A stretch of 64,000 nucleotides of DNA from an uncultured Lachnospiraceae bacterium (GCA_934351835.1 CAKRJP010000011.1:29579-93578), one strand, 5' to 3'; positions 1 through 9,573 are shown, counted from the stretch's first letter. Translations and numbers: made by a program. Notes: generated by a model not told the origin, from the sequence alone.

Positions 1-554
1 ATTTGCTGTATTCTCTTTTTTGTCTGTGCAAGAAGCGCCTTCGTTGATGTCAATACACAAATTTTTCTTCCCTTGTATTCTTTTATCGTTGATAAAATCA
101 ATTCAGATTTTCCATATGAAGTTGGCGCACTAATAGAGATCGTATCATTATACTTTTTCTCAAAGAACTTAATTAGTGCGTTCTGTTGTTCACTTCGACA
201 AATATCACCACATATATATTGTTCTGTAAAAGCATCATTCCATTCAGTAAAAAAATTTCTTTGCTCATCATCAATGTAATGCTGTTCAATAAATTTACTG
301 ACTGGATAAAGGCCTTTATTAATAGCTATTTCATAAAGAGGCATATAATCTTGCGTTTGATTACAATATTCAACTACTATCCGATATCCCCATTGCTGAA
401 CATTTATATCATCCGCATTTGTAAAACAAATTGCAATCGCCAGCAATGTTTCGTATTGTTTTTGATTCAATTTATTTCCAATAATAAATTTGTCATAAAG
501 CTTCGCAAAATCTGTATGTTTAATTTTTGCAATAGTTAAATCATTTTTCATCAT
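1..554 (-). CDS. hamB: Hachiman helicase HamB, 5' part only
   Basis: This open frame begins with tandem ATGs (554 and 551) and runs off the left edge, so about 184 N-terminal residues are visible. After an N-terminal region of about 130 residues comes APTSYGKS, a superfamily 2 helicase Walker A motif, then LTSTKALLAQ, which fits motif Ia. It overlaps the end of the HamA-like gene by 14 bases, and an AGTGAGG sequence precedes the ATGs. HamB is the helicase partner of the HamA effector nuclease in Hachiman anti-phage defence. The helicase and overlap are seen directly; the HamB assignment rests on the neighbour and the helicase type. The DEAH box and C-terminal helicase motifs lie outside the window. 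Confidence 0.75.
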   Translation of the reverse strand, partial: MMKNDLTIAKIKHTDFAKLYDKFIIGNKLNQKQYETLLAIAICFTNADDINVQQWGYRIVVEYCNQTQDYMPLYEIAINKGLYPVSKFIEQHYIDDEQRNFFTEWNDAFTEQYICGDICRSEQQNALIKFFEKKYNDTISISAPTSYGKSELILSTIKEYKGRKICVLTSTKALLAQTKKRIQQ

Positions 555-1362
555 TTGCCTCACTTTCCAAGAAATCATAAACAGCATCAAATGTTTCTTT
601 TTGGATTGCCATTATAAGTACTTTTTTAAAAAGATTTTCATTGACAATCCTCGAATGTTTTTTCCCAATCTTTTCTGCTTCCATTGGATCTGAGATAGGA
701 TGAAAAAGTGTGGCCGAAAGTACAACATTAAATGAATTGCTTGAATTTTTTTCTTCTACAGCATCATCTGAACATTTTTCCAATAATTTTATCACAGCAT
801 CCTTTTGATTATTACTATCACTCATAGTAACTTTTGCAGCATTTAACGCATTTAACCACAAACTTGTATTATAATCATTTAAACGAACTTTCAAATCGTT
901 TTTTGCAGTATTAATCAATCCAGTTGTCGCGGCAGATGCGTCTTTCTGATTCTTTTGAATTTCCCCTGACTTAACCTCCGCAATCCATAATTCATTTGTT
1001 TTTTCTTCAAATAGAGCTACATCATACCCTTTTTTAAAGCTACGTTCTTCCATATTAAAAAAAGGTGACGCCGTCGTAAATCTGCCTTCAATCTCCAATA
1101 TAATATGTACCAGCAATTCACCAATCATACCTTTTTTTCTTTTTTCCGAAGCATTTTTAGCACTTTTATATCGTTTTACAAACTCTTTAGCCGTTTCTTT
1201 GTAAGAATAAATTTTTGCCGCTGATTGTGCTTGATCTACCCCATGGCAAACCGCTGACAATCGACTACGAATTTCTTGCTTCAATTCATCTGATAAGTTT
1301 TCTACAAAATAGAGTATATAATCCGAATAATCTTCTTTCGTTACGCCTGATATTAAATCCAT
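541..1362 (-). CDS. hamA: Hachiman effector HamA (DUF1837-type nuclease)
   Basis: This is a 273-residue protein with a PD-(D/E)XK nuclease pattern: E82 in GELLVHIILE, D114 in KGYDVALFEE, and E129-V-K131 in WIAEVKSG. The order and spacing fit the HamA/DUF1837 fold. HamA is the DNA-cleaving effector held in check by the HamB helicase until phage DNA intermediates are sensed. The next gene downstream overlaps by 14 bases and starts as an SF2 helicase, as expected for Hachiman. A 154-base gap with a TATAAT-like element near 1436 separates it from the PLD/helicase gene, so it may have its own promoter. Alternative reading: another REase-helicase pair of the same general design. Confidence 0.75.
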   Translation of the reverse strand: MDLISGVTKEDYSDYILYFVENLSDELKQEIRSRLSAVCHGVDQAQSAAKIYSYKETAKEFVKRYKSAKNASEKRKKGMIGELLVHIILEIEGRFTTASPFFNMEERSFKKGYDVALFEEKTNELWIAEVKSGEIQKNQKDASAATTGLINTAKNDLKVRLNDYNTSLWLNALNAAKVTMSDSNNQKDAVIKLLEKCSDDAVEEKNSSNSFNVVLSATLFHPISDPMEAEKIGKKHSRIVNENLFKKVLIMAIQKETFDAVYDFLESEANDEK

Positions 1363-1516
1363 ATATTTTCCTCATATAACATTTTGAAATCATCTGTTCC
1401 CAAGTCTTAGGATTTCATTATAAACACCCTATATTATATAAACACACAACTCTCCAAAAACTGTCGCATTTTGTCGATTTTTCTTTCATTTTCTATAAAT
1501 ATCTTCCAGTTTCCCA

Positions 1517-3988
1517 CTAAACTGCCTCATACCTCCGCCGGTAATACTCCATACTCCGGTACTCCAGCACGTCTCTCATTTGCTCCACAAATGCCGGATT
1601 TCCCACCACTTCTGCTAGTTCTTCTCTCAGTGCCAACGCATATCCATCCTTCTCTACAAAGAATCCTTTTCCCGATGACTTCAAGAATCGAATCGGCATT
1701 GTCTTTGCCTTACTTAAAAGCTGTTTATCCGTCATTTTCTGATAATCTTCATATGTATTTACATTCGGGAAATCTTTCCAATTTGTCCCTGTATTAAAGA
1801 ACTCTTTCCAACTCTCCAATACCTCTTCATCCGTGACCGCAAGTCTGATGTTTCCATGATTATAAAAGCTATACAAGATCGGCATTTTATACACTTTCTG
1901 CATATCCGTGGTCTCTATCGTTGCAATGAATTCTCGCCCTATTCCGTCGTACAACTTACGTTCATCTGCCGATAATTCATCGAGTTCATTTAAGAATTCC
2001 AGATACCGCCGGAACGGATTATCTTTCGCATGGCTGATACAATGTTGATAAATCTCATCTTCCATATATGTAAATAGTTCCATTCTGGTCGGTCGTTTTC
2101 CGTCCAACAGCTCTTTCACACGGAAATATTCCTGACGGATCTGCTCTTTCATCTTCAATTTTCTTTTGTCCATTTCTTTGAACAGATCGATCAAACGCAT
2201 ATCAAAATCAACGATACAATCTTCCGGATATTCGATGTCTTGATATTCATAAGCCTTTCCGTTTCCGAAAGAACGTTCTCCACTTAATAACAGTGGTGCC
2301 TTTCCCGCCTTCTCATAATTTCCGATGAAATCCAATACATTCAGATATTCTTTGCCTTTATAAATGCGTAAGCCACGTCCCAGTTGCTGCAGAAATACGA
2401 TTGGCGATTCCGTCGGACGCAAGAACATTACCATATCCAATGCAGCAATATCTACGCCTTCATTGAACATATCTACAGAGAAAATTACTTTTATTTCTCC
2501 GTTTTTCAATTTCTCTATCGCTTTATTTCGTTCTTCCGCATACTCTCCATTTTCTCCGCTATACACGGACACGGCTGGAATACCTCTCCGGCAAAATTCT
2601 TTTGCCATGTCTTCTGCATGTTGTCTGGAACAGCAGAATCCGATTGCCCGTGAAGAACGATATTTCTGATAATATTTGTAAATCAAATCATACCGTCTTT
2701 CATTTCCGATATATGCATGATTTAATTCCTGCTCATCGTAATGTCCTTTAACGATTTTCAATCCCGAATAATCTGTCTCGTCGAAAACTCCGTAATAATG
2801 AAATGGGACAAGCAGCCCTTTATTGATGGCTTCTTTCAACGAGATCTCATAAGGTACATTATAATCACAGATTTCATAAATGTTTTTCCCGTCCATTCTT
2901 TCCGGAGTTGCCGTCAACCCTAACAAAAACTGCGGTTTAAAATAATCTACGATTCTTCTATATTGCTTTGTAACTGCATGATGAAATTCATCAATGATTA
3001 CATAATCAAAATAATCTTTTGCAAAATATTTTTCATTTAGATATTCTGGTCTTCCAAGTGTTGCGACAGATGCGAAGATTACCGATTTGCCCGTACTCTT
3101 TTCTTTCCCGTCAAAAAATCCATAATCCTCGGAATTACGCACATTTTTAAATGAGGCTGCTGCCTGTCTCAATATTTCTTCTCTGTGGGCAACAAATAAT
3201 ACTCGTTTATATTTTGCAGAATCAAATGCTGCAAGATATGTTTTACCAATTCCTGTTGCCGCGTATACCAGCCCCTTTGTTGCGCCTTCCATTCGGCTTT
3301 CTTCCAACGCATACAAAGCCTCGATCTGTGCACCCCGAGGCTGAAACAACATTCTAACTTTTTCATTATTTTCTTCCGTAGAATCATACCGCGCCAAATC
3401 TTTAGACACCGCCGGCTTCTTCCATGTTTTCGAATACCTTTTCAATTCTTCATCATCTATAATGATCGAATGATTCTCAAATAAATCTTCAAATGTAGCA
3501 TAGAATAATTCATAGTTCTTTTTATCTTGTTTATCACTGAATTTGTAATTCCATTCTATTCCTGATGTCAAAGCGCTTTTGGATATGTTAGATGATCCGA
3601 TGTAGATCTCATTGGAAAAATCATAATGAAAGATATAAGATTTTGGGTGAAATGACCGCGACTTTTCGTTATATAAACGCAAATCAACACGATCATCTAG
3701 TTCTTTTTTGATTAAATACAACGCTGATGGTTGTGTAATCCCTAAATAATTGCCCGTCAAAATACGGATTTTTACACCGCGTTCCAGAGCTTGCTTCATA
3801 TCATTTAAAAGCATTCTCACCCCGGATTCCATCAGAAAAGACACAACAATATCTACCTTTGTTGCCTTTTCCATACTCATTTTCAACTGATAATATAAAT
3901 ACCGGCTTCGGTCCCAATCTCCGGTCATTACACTCGTAGATTCAATTTCGTAAGTATCCATTCTTTCCTCAAAATTAGATTGAGCCAT
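1517..3988 (-). CDS. PLD-nuclease / SF2 helicase fusion
   Basis: This 823-residue protein has an N-terminal phospholipase-D-like half with one HxK motif (H114-P-K116) followed by IGSSN, and an SF2 helicase from about residue 215. The helicase shows Walker A AATGIGKT (243-250), DEFH, the TATP motif, SVDMFNEGVD and QQLGRGLR. Related proteins often carry a C-terminal DUF3427; this one is shorter than those and its C-terminus was not assigned. The PLD half is a likely nuclease. The gene start overlaps the methyltransferase end by about 60 bases; ATG 3988 has GGGGAG upstream, and ATG 3961 with GAGGAAAG is an alternative start. It is the last gene of a tightly packed cassette and is probably defence-related. 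Confidence 0.85.
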   Translation of the reverse strand: MAQSNFEERMDTYEIESTSVMTGDWDRSRYLYYQLKMSMEKATKVDIVVSFLMESGVRMLLNDMKQALERGVKIRILTGNYLGITQPSALYLIKKELDDRVDLRLYNEKSRSFHPKSYIFHYDFSNEIYIGSSNISKSALTSGIEWNYKFSDKQDKKNYELFYATFEDLFENHSIIIDDEELKRYSKTWKKPAVSKDLARYDSTEENNEKVRMLFQPRGAQIEALYALEESRMEGATKGLVYAATGIGKTYLAAFDSAKYKRVLFVAHREEILRQAAASFKNVRNSEDYGFFDGKEKSTGKSVIFASVATLGRPEYLNEKYFAKDYFDYVIIDEFHHAVTKQYRRIVDYFKPQFLLGLTATPERMDGKNIYEICDYNVPYEISLKEAINKGLLVPFHYYGVFDETDYSGLKIVKGHYDEQELNHAYIGNERRYDLIYKYYQKYRSSRAIGFCCSRQHAEDMAKEFCRRGIPAVSVYSGENGEYAEERNKAIEKLKNGEIKVIFSVDMFNEGVDIAALDMVMFLRPTESPIVFLQQLGRGLRIYKGKEYLNVLDFIGNYEKAGKAPLLLSGERSFGNGKAYEYQDIEYPEDCIVDFDMRLIDLFKEMDKRKLKMKEQIRQEYFRVKELLDGKRPTRMELFTYMEDEIYQHCISHAKDNPFRRYLEFLNELDELSADERKLYDGIGREFIATIETTDMQKVYKMPILYSFYNHGNIRLAVTDEEVLESWKEFFNTGTNWKDFPNVNTYEDYQKMTDKQLLSKAKTMPIRFLKSSGKGFFVEKDGYALALREELAEVVGNPAFVEQMRDVLEYRSMEYYRRRYEAV

Positions 3989-4569
3989 TTTTCTTCTCCC
4001 CGTCCTGGGCGCACATCAGATGTAAGCCAGAGTTCTTCTATCTTTAGTTCTTCTATATCACGGATCAACTCCGCAAATGTTTCTTCCGTCATATCTGTAA
4101 AATATCTGCCGTTTCGTTCTCCCTCAAATGTTCCATATTTAAAAGATGTATAAATAACTCCGTGATTTCGAAGTGCCCGTACCATCTTTCTAATAACATC
4201 CTTCAACTCCCGTGACGGAACATGAAGAATGGATGAACAAGCCCAAATACCATCGTACGTATTCATCTCATTCAAATCTTGAAACTGCATATGTTTTACT
4301 AATGTTTCTGCATATCGACCTGCAATTACGCACATCGCTACCGAACCATCGACAGCAGTCACTTTATATCCTCTTTCAAGGAAATACTTTGTATCCCGTC
4401 CGGAACCACAGCCAAAATCAAGAATCTTTGCCCCCGGTTCTAATTTGTCAAGGAAACGGTTCTGAATCATTCCAAACTCAACATCTGCCGTCTCCTCAGC
4501 AAATTTTTCTGCATTTTTATCATAATACGCAAGCGTATAGTTTAATTCTGAATCATTCTTTATATCCAC
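3928..4569 (-). CDS. Class I SAM-dependent methyltransferase
   Basis: This is a Rossmann-fold methyltransferase of about 213 residues. Motif I is ILDFGCGSGRDTKYF, followed by VTAVDGS. I chose the GTG at 4569 because a strong AAGGAGG lies five bases upstream. A longer form from GTG 4626, whose GTGA overlaps the stop of the MazG-like gene, is possible. Sequence gives no clue to the substrate; the family includes small-molecule, protein and nucleic-acid methyltransferases, and no target-recognition domain is visible, so a restriction-modification methylase is unlikely. It sits between the MazG-like and PLD/helicase genes with overlaps on both sides, which implies shared expression and possibly a shared function. 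Confidence 0.85.
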   Translation of the reverse strand: MDIKNDSELNYTLAYYDKNAEKFAEETADVEFGMIQNRFLDKLEPGAKILDFGCGSGRDTKYFLERGYKVTAVDGSVAMCVIAGRYAETLVKHMQFQDLNEMNTYDGIWACSSILHVPSRELKDVIRKMVRALRNHGVIYTSFKYGTFEGERNGRYFTDMTEETFAELIRDIEELKIEELWLTSDVRPGRGEEKWLNLILRKEWILTKLNLRV

Positions 4570-4622
4570 TGCTGCCTCCTTAATCGCTTTATATTCACTT
4601 TCACCAGTACCCCAAAATAGAA

Positions 4623-4955
4623 TCACAACTTATTATATTTATCACTCTTCCCTTTCGCTTTTTCCACCGGATACTTCTTATTATTCTCCTTGATTTTTTC
4701 CTGAACAATTTCATCCAGATCCAGTCCACATGCATCGGCCATCAGCACACAATAGTTTACAACATCTGCCAGTTCTTCTTTGATTTTATCCTGTTTTCCC
4801 TCGTTGGATACATCCGCACCGCTCCATTGAAACACTTCCAGGAGTTCTGCTGCTTCCAGTGAAATAGAGATTGCCAGATCCTTGGGATTATGGAATTGCT
4901 TCCAGTCTCTGTCATCTCTGAATTTTAATATCTGTCTGATTGTTTCTTCTGTCAT
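4623..4955 (-). CDS. MazG-like nucleotide pyrophosphohydrolase
   Basis: The protein has about 110 residues of the all-alpha NTP pyrophosphatase superfamily (MazG/RS21-C6 type). The metal-binding helices appear as EAAELLE and EELADVVNY, the paired EExxE/ExxD pattern of the family. Such enzymes hydrolyse (d)NTPs to monophosphates and pyrophosphate. An upstream in-frame TTG exists, but ATG 4955, behind GAGGAAAAG and one base after the stop of the helicase gene, is the likely start. The position in a compact cassette of helicases and nucleases suggests nucleotide-pool control during defence rather than plain housekeeping; that is inference. Confidence 0.88.
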   Translation of the reverse strand: MTEETIRQILKFRDDRDWKQFHNPKDLAISISLEAAELLEVFQWSGADVSNEGKQDKIKEELADVVNYCVLMADACGLDLDEIVQEKIKENNKKYPVEKAKGKSDKYNKL

Positions 4956-4956
4956 T

Positions 4957-6540
4957 TTACTTTTCCTCTTCAATATATTTGCTTAAATATTCTCTCAATC
5001 CATCATCACACACATATAAATACGTTCCCTTGATTCCTCTGGTCAGTAATACATAGTATACATTTGTTATGTACTCTTTTAGTTCTTCATAGGACGCTGT
5101 ACGTTTACCATTTTTATCAAAATAACATTCTGATCGGATAATGATCTGATCATTCTCTTTATCATAGCCAATATCTTTTCCCAGAATAACAAATGCATAA
5201 TTAAGATCATATCCCTGGATAGAATGGATACATCCCACCTCGTCAATTGCTTCTTCCGTGTGAACCCATCCTTCCGTACAATGATTCCACATTCGTTTCA
5301 CGCCCTGAATCTCAATATCGCGTTTGCTATGATCCTTTTTACTGATCCAAGGCCACGCATAACCTGCTAACATTCTTGAAAGTCCGTTCTCAGCTTCTTT
5401 TGTATACATATCTTTCTCAAATTTAGAAAAATCAGTATATAATTTTAAATCATATTTTTCTGAATAATACTTCCTGGCACACTTACCTGAAAGCATACTT
5501 TTTACAAAATCAATGTAGTCATTTCCACCCTGCACCCTCATTTGTGTTGCGAGAGTAAAATAAGTCGTCATACGCTTTCCATGAGCCTCTATCTTTTCAC
5601 TAAACCGGTCCAACTCAATACCCGATGGTCCGACCACCTGCTTATAGTCATAAAACAGCACCGTACAATCTGACTGCTTTAATATCCAGTCAAGCTCATC
5701 TGCTTCCGTAGTCATTCCCAATTTTTCACAATTCGCTTTAAATGATCCCATATAGGAAATATTTTTATATTTGTGAAGTCTATGTGCTTCATCCACAAGC
5801 AAAATATCATATTTTTTCTTAGTTACATCTGACGGAGATAAAACCTGCGATGGCGTCAATCCATAAACACTCCGAAAGATAGCCTTCATCGTCTTTCTAA
5901 GTGAAGTTTGCGGAACTACAAAACCGATTTGTTTATCTTTAAATTCTTCATTGTCTGCCAGATATTTCATAAGATAAACTGCCACAATCGTCTTTCCACT
6001 TCCCGGCATTCCGTTAACTACTACCTGGTCCACATTTCCATGTTTTATCTCTTCAAGAATATCCTCTACCGCTTTTCTCTGACTGTCATTCAATTCTTTA
6101 TAGGGGGAATATTTAAACAGATCTGAATTTTCTATTTCTTCTAATGAATGTTTCACCAAGTTTTCTCTCTGAAGCTTCCGCCAAAGTATTTCAAACTTTT
6201 CGTCATATTCTTTTTTCTGATAATACTGCTTGTCCGCTATCCCGGAATTTTTATTCGTAACCTGAAACAATTCATCTGCCACGACATACTGGATTAATTT
6301 TGATTCATAATCAAAGGTCACCGATTGATTGAACAGCTTGGAATAAATGAAGTGAACCTTGTCAAAAATCCTTTTTTCTTCATTTGTAGCATGCTGCGTC
6401 ATTCTGGTTTTTACATGATTGGACTCTCCTATATAAGCCTGCTTTCCATTCTCCAAAATGTATAACATTGGCCAATTATCCAGATATTCCTCGTCACTGT
6501 ATTCATTGTTCTTAAAATCGCCTTCTATGATTTTGAACAT
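4957..6540 (-). CDS. GIY-YIG nuclease / DUF2075 helicase
   Basis: The protein has 527 residues from ATG 6540, which has GGAGAGATAAG just before it. Residues about 24-83 resemble a GIY-YIG domain: LYI, AYIGES, R46 in NHVKTRMTQH, and E79 in YESKLI. A DUF2075-type SF1-like helicase follows, with Walker A GMPGSGKT (177-184) and LLVDEAHR. The C-terminal part contains SIQGYDLNYAFVILG, matching the family's late helicase motif. It is likely a DNA- or RNA-processing nuclease-helicase. The stop sits one base before the MazG-like start, and the Argonaute gene ends 92 bases upstream of this start. Its role in defence is inferred from neighbours. Confidence 0.87.
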   Translation of the reverse strand: MFKIIEGDFKNNEYSDEEYLDNWPMLYILENGKQAYIGESNHVKTRMTQHATNEEKRIFDKVHFIYSKLFNQSVTFDYESKLIQYVVADELFQVTNKNSGIADKQYYQKKEYDEKFEILWRKLQRENLVKHSLEEIENSDLFKYSPYKELNDSQRKAVEDILEEIKHGNVDQVVVNGMPGSGKTIVAVYLMKYLADNEEFKDKQIGFVVPQTSLRKTMKAIFRSVYGLTPSQVLSPSDVTKKKYDILLVDEAHRLHKYKNISYMGSFKANCEKLGMTTEADELDWILKQSDCTVLFYDYKQVVGPSGIELDRFSEKIEAHGKRMTTYFTLATQMRVQGGNDYIDFVKSMLSGKCARKYYSEKYDLKLYTDFSKFEKDMYTKEAENGLSRMLAGYAWPWISKKDHSKRDIEIQGVKRMWNHCTEGWVHTEEAIDEVGCIHSIQGYDLNYAFVILGKDIGYDKENDQIIIRSECYFDKNGKRTASYEELKEYITNVYYVLLTRGIKGTYLYVCDDGLREYLSKYIEEEK

Positions 6541-6632
6541 CTTATCTCTCCACCACATTTTCAAATATTTTTCATAAACTTCTTATATATAAATAATACG
6601 GCAGTGGATACTTTTATACAAGAAAAAGTGTC

Positions 6633-8870
6633 TTACAAAAAGAACAACCGATTATCCATCTTCCCTTCCGGCACAAACTCTCGGTTTTTACATATCTTAT
6701 CGGCATACCCTGTTGTAATCGGGAGTCGCATTTTCTGCGTAGAACCAACATGCAATTGTGATAAATACAGAACTTGCTTTAATATCGTTGGCATTGATAT
6801 ATCTCCACATTTCTTTTCAATCAATAATGGATTTGGAGAGCCTTTTTTATTCTTCATATTTGTCGTAACGAGATATCCTTTGTTGTTATTGTAAATGCAA
6901 TATCCCATTTCTGGATTTTTTATAACTCCATCTTCAATAATTGCAAGTTTTGAACTTATATTTTTTCGGACTTCGACAATCGTGTAAGATATTCCCTTTG
7001 CTCCAAAATACTTTTCATACCATTCATCATTTTCATTGCTGAAGCCGTCCCGATGAATCATGATGTTCTTCGGTCCTTCTCCAAATTTATCTTCATAAGA
7101 AAATAACACTTGGTCAAAAATATCCTGTAAAATTCTGGTCTCTATCTTTTCTCCGCGCTGTGCATTCTTCGGTTTATAGAATCCAAGCAATCTTCCGCTT
7201 TTATCAAACACTACAGAACATGCCGGATAATGAATTCCTTTTTCTACTGTTGCAACATCCAATCCGACAAAACAGTCAACATTCCCCGACATCTCCTTGA
7301 TTACCCACGGGATTCCTCCGGTCTTTCCAAGAATACCAAGTACAATATTATGCAAGTAATATTTCGTCTTATTTCCTTCTTTTTTTCCTCTGGCAAATAA
7401 TTGTGCGGTCTTCATACTGATCATCTGTGACGGTATATTTGCCTCGGCCCAAATTGTTTTAAACGGGTTATATGGTCCGTCCTCATCCATTCCATCCGGC
7501 ACAATTCCAATCACAATATCGATTCCCTCTACCTTTTTCAATTCCAGAGCCGCTCTCTTATAATCTGTAATATCACCCAGTTCATATTCTTCTTTTATCA
7601 TCGATTCCATCTGAATATCTAACAGCCCCGTAACAATATACGCATCCTTTTCCCCTTGATACTTTCCATAAGCGGCAAATTCACAAATTTCATTTACCAC
7701 AGCTTTCATCAGATCAACTGTATTTTTCGGATAAATATAGCCCATTTTTATTTTCGCATCCGGCTTCTGATAGAATCCGTAATTAAACACTTTGAATTCT
7801 TCCCCACAACGCAATCTTTTTCCTTGACCACAAGTCAATACAGGGGACTCCACCTTTCCTTTTCGATATCCAAGTTCTTCTACAGTACACATATCTTTTT
7901 CAAATTCCAATCCACTAAGTTGATGGATACTCCCGATATCCTGAATAAAATCCTTATCCAACTCTATTCGCGTTATCATATTACGTTTGATATATTTTTC
8001 GATTGCTATAGAAAAACGGGGATCTATCTCGCCAACTTTTTCTCTCGTCAAAACTGGCTTCAATGCTTGCGGATAATATGGATAAATCTTTCCGGACTGT
8101 AATTTCACCATAACTACTGGTGTCTGATCTGGCAAATCCTCCACCCTGTAGCTTTCCTTCTTTACATCGGTATAATAAGCTTTCAAACTATCCGCAAAAT
8201 CAATTTTGTCAACGACTGTATAATCACAGATTTCCGTCAATATTCCCGTCTGATTATTCTTTCCCCACTCATTTTTCACTTCCATACCAATGGGATTCAA
8301 TCCTTGTGTTATGTAATCATACACTGTCTGATTAGAGGAAAAAATACTGGACGTGTCGATCTTCAAATACGCCTTGCCATCTTCAAAAATCATTACAGTA
8401 AAATTATATTTTCTTTCCAGACTAATCTGCCGGTTCCCCGAATAAAATGTCTGAAACCCCTGTTCCGTCTGGATCCATCGGCTTGTCACATTACTTCTGC
8501 AGGCATACTTATAATATTCCCTCGAATTCTTTTGTATCTTCACCGTCCGGAGCTTCTGAACAATCCAATATCTAATCAACTCCGCATATACTTTTCTATG
8601 TTCCGACACATCTAATTCTTGTTTTCCCAGATATGTCAGTCGAAAATTCGCATTCGGAATCTCTCCCGAGATTTTCTCCGTTGTATAAATATAACTGCCA
8701 TCTTCAAAAACTCCACATGCATTTATATTTCTTATCTTCCATGCTGCACTTCGGATCAGCCGATATTTATTCTCATATAATTCTGATGTATGAAACTCAT
8801 ATACATGCAGTTCAACGCTCTTTACTGGTTCCTTTGAAGCAAATACTTCCATTTTTAATTCTTTGCTCAT
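6633..8870 (-). CDS. ago: Prokaryotic Argonaute, long-A, CbAgo-like
   Basis: This is a full-length 745-residue pAgo. The MID region holds YNPFKTIWAEANIPSQM (467-483), matching the guide 5'-phosphate pocket. In PIWI the catalytic tetrad is complete: D538 in FVGLDVA, E574 in RGEKIE, D608 in IHRDGF and D724 in GYADKIC. As I recall, CbAgo of Clostridium butyricum (748 residues) uses D541, E577, D611 and D727, a constant offset of three, and both end in DNRLFFL. CbAgo is a DNA-guided DNA nuclease acting against plasmids and phage. GAGAGGATATTT precedes the ATG. The upstream gene is a DEDDh exonuclease 35 bases away. Active guide-directed DNA cleavage is therefore likely. Confidence 0.96.
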   Translation of the reverse strand: MSKELKMEVFASKEPVKSVELHVYEFHTSELYENKYRLIRSAAWKIRNINACGVFEDGSYIYTTEKISGEIPNANFRLTYLGKQELDVSEHRKVYAELIRYWIVQKLRTVKIQKNSREYYKYACRSNVTSRWIQTEQGFQTFYSGNRQISLERKYNFTVMIFEDGKAYLKIDTSSIFSSNQTVYDYITQGLNPIGMEVKNEWGKNNQTGILTEICDYTVVDKIDFADSLKAYYTDVKKESYRVEDLPDQTPVVMVKLQSGKIYPYYPQALKPVLTREKVGEIDPRFSIAIEKYIKRNMITRIELDKDFIQDIGSIHQLSGLEFEKDMCTVEELGYRKGKVESPVLTCGQGKRLRCGEEFKVFNYGFYQKPDAKIKMGYIYPKNTVDLMKAVVNEICEFAAYGKYQGEKDAYIVTGLLDIQMESMIKEEYELGDITDYKRAALELKKVEGIDIVIGIVPDGMDEDGPYNPFKTIWAEANIPSQMISMKTAQLFARGKKEGNKTKYYLHNIVLGILGKTGGIPWVIKEMSGNVDCFVGLDVATVEKGIHYPACSVVFDKSGRLLGFYKPKNAQRGEKIETRILQDIFDQVLFSYEDKFGEGPKNIMIHRDGFSNENDEWYEKYFGAKGISYTIVEVRKNISSKLAIIEDGVIKNPEMGYCIYNNNKGYLVTTNMKNKKGSPNPLLIEKKCGDISMPTILKQVLYLSQLHVGSTQKMRLPITTGYADKICKNREFVPEGKMDNRLFFL

Positions 8871-8905
8871 AAATATCCTCTCTCATTCACTATATACATT
8901 GCTTC

Positions 8906-9562
8906 TCACGCCAATTCCAACTCCAATTCCACAAACAATTCCCCCAGCGTACATGACAGATGCCCTGAATCCTTCTCCGGCATCTCATAGCTTACTAACT
9001 TATACTCTGGATTCAGCTCCATTTTTTCAATCAGACATCCTGTGTTCACCGCATCATCCAGTCCGTCATGGAAGTGTCCCTCTGGTTCAATCTCTGCCCT
9101 GCCAAGTGCCTCTTCCAAACTAATCTTACGCTCTATTTCGAATCGCTTTTCAAATACTTCCTGATAATCAATCCATCTTTCCTCACGGACAAAATCCTGT
9201 ATTCTCTCGTCCTGAATTTTCTTTGCTTTGATTTCATGAAGCAGCTGCGCTCTATCAGAATCACTCCATGCATAAACCTTGTATTCACGATCTCCAATCC
9301 ACTGGATCATATGTAGCAAAGCTTCCTGAATACACGGCGCATTCTTCACATGGCTGTTCCGTATCCCTGTCAAATTCTGAATAAATGGATCAATCACTCC
9401 GTGTTCCGGGTGCACATACTGGTTGATTGTCCCGATCCTCTTGAATTCTTCATCCAGAAGAACTGCCCCGATCTGTATCGTCTCATTTGCATATTTATAA
9501 GATTTGCTTCGATAATCTTTCGGTACTCTACACATTTCCAAATCTATCACAAGGTAATACAT
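8906..9562 (-). CDS. DEDDh-family 3'-5' exonuclease
   Basis: The protein has 218 residues with an RNase T/DnaQ-type fold. Exo I is VIDLEM (D7, E9), Exo II is near WSDSDRAQL, and Exo III is GHFHDGLDDAVNT, giving the DEDDh set. Such proteins trim DNA or RNA 3' ends. It lies 11 bases after the HIRAN gene and 35 bases before the Argonaute gene, so all three are probably co-transcribed. An exonuclease beside a stand-alone long-A Argonaute could help in guide maturation or target degradation; that is inference. It could equally be a housekeeping exonuclease into whose operon the defence genes were inserted. Confidence 0.88.
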   Translation of the reverse strand: MYYLVIDLEMCRVPKDYRSKSYKYANETIQIGAVLLDEEFKRIGTINQYVHPEHGVIDPFIQNLTGIRNSHVKNAPCIQEALLHMIQWIGDREYKVYAWSDSDRAQLLHEIKAKKIQDERIQDFVREERWIDYQEVFEKRFEIERKISLEEALGRAEIEPEGHFHDGLDDAVNTGCLIEKMELNPEYKLVSYEMPEKDSGHLSCTLGELFVELELELA

Positions 9563-9573
9563 GCGTTTTTCTC

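Noticed and set aside
186..539. Plus-strand open frame of 117 codons at the left edge
   Set aside because: It lies opposite the partial HamB gene, whose helicase motif and HamA overlap are convincing; the plus-strand frame has no recognisable motif.
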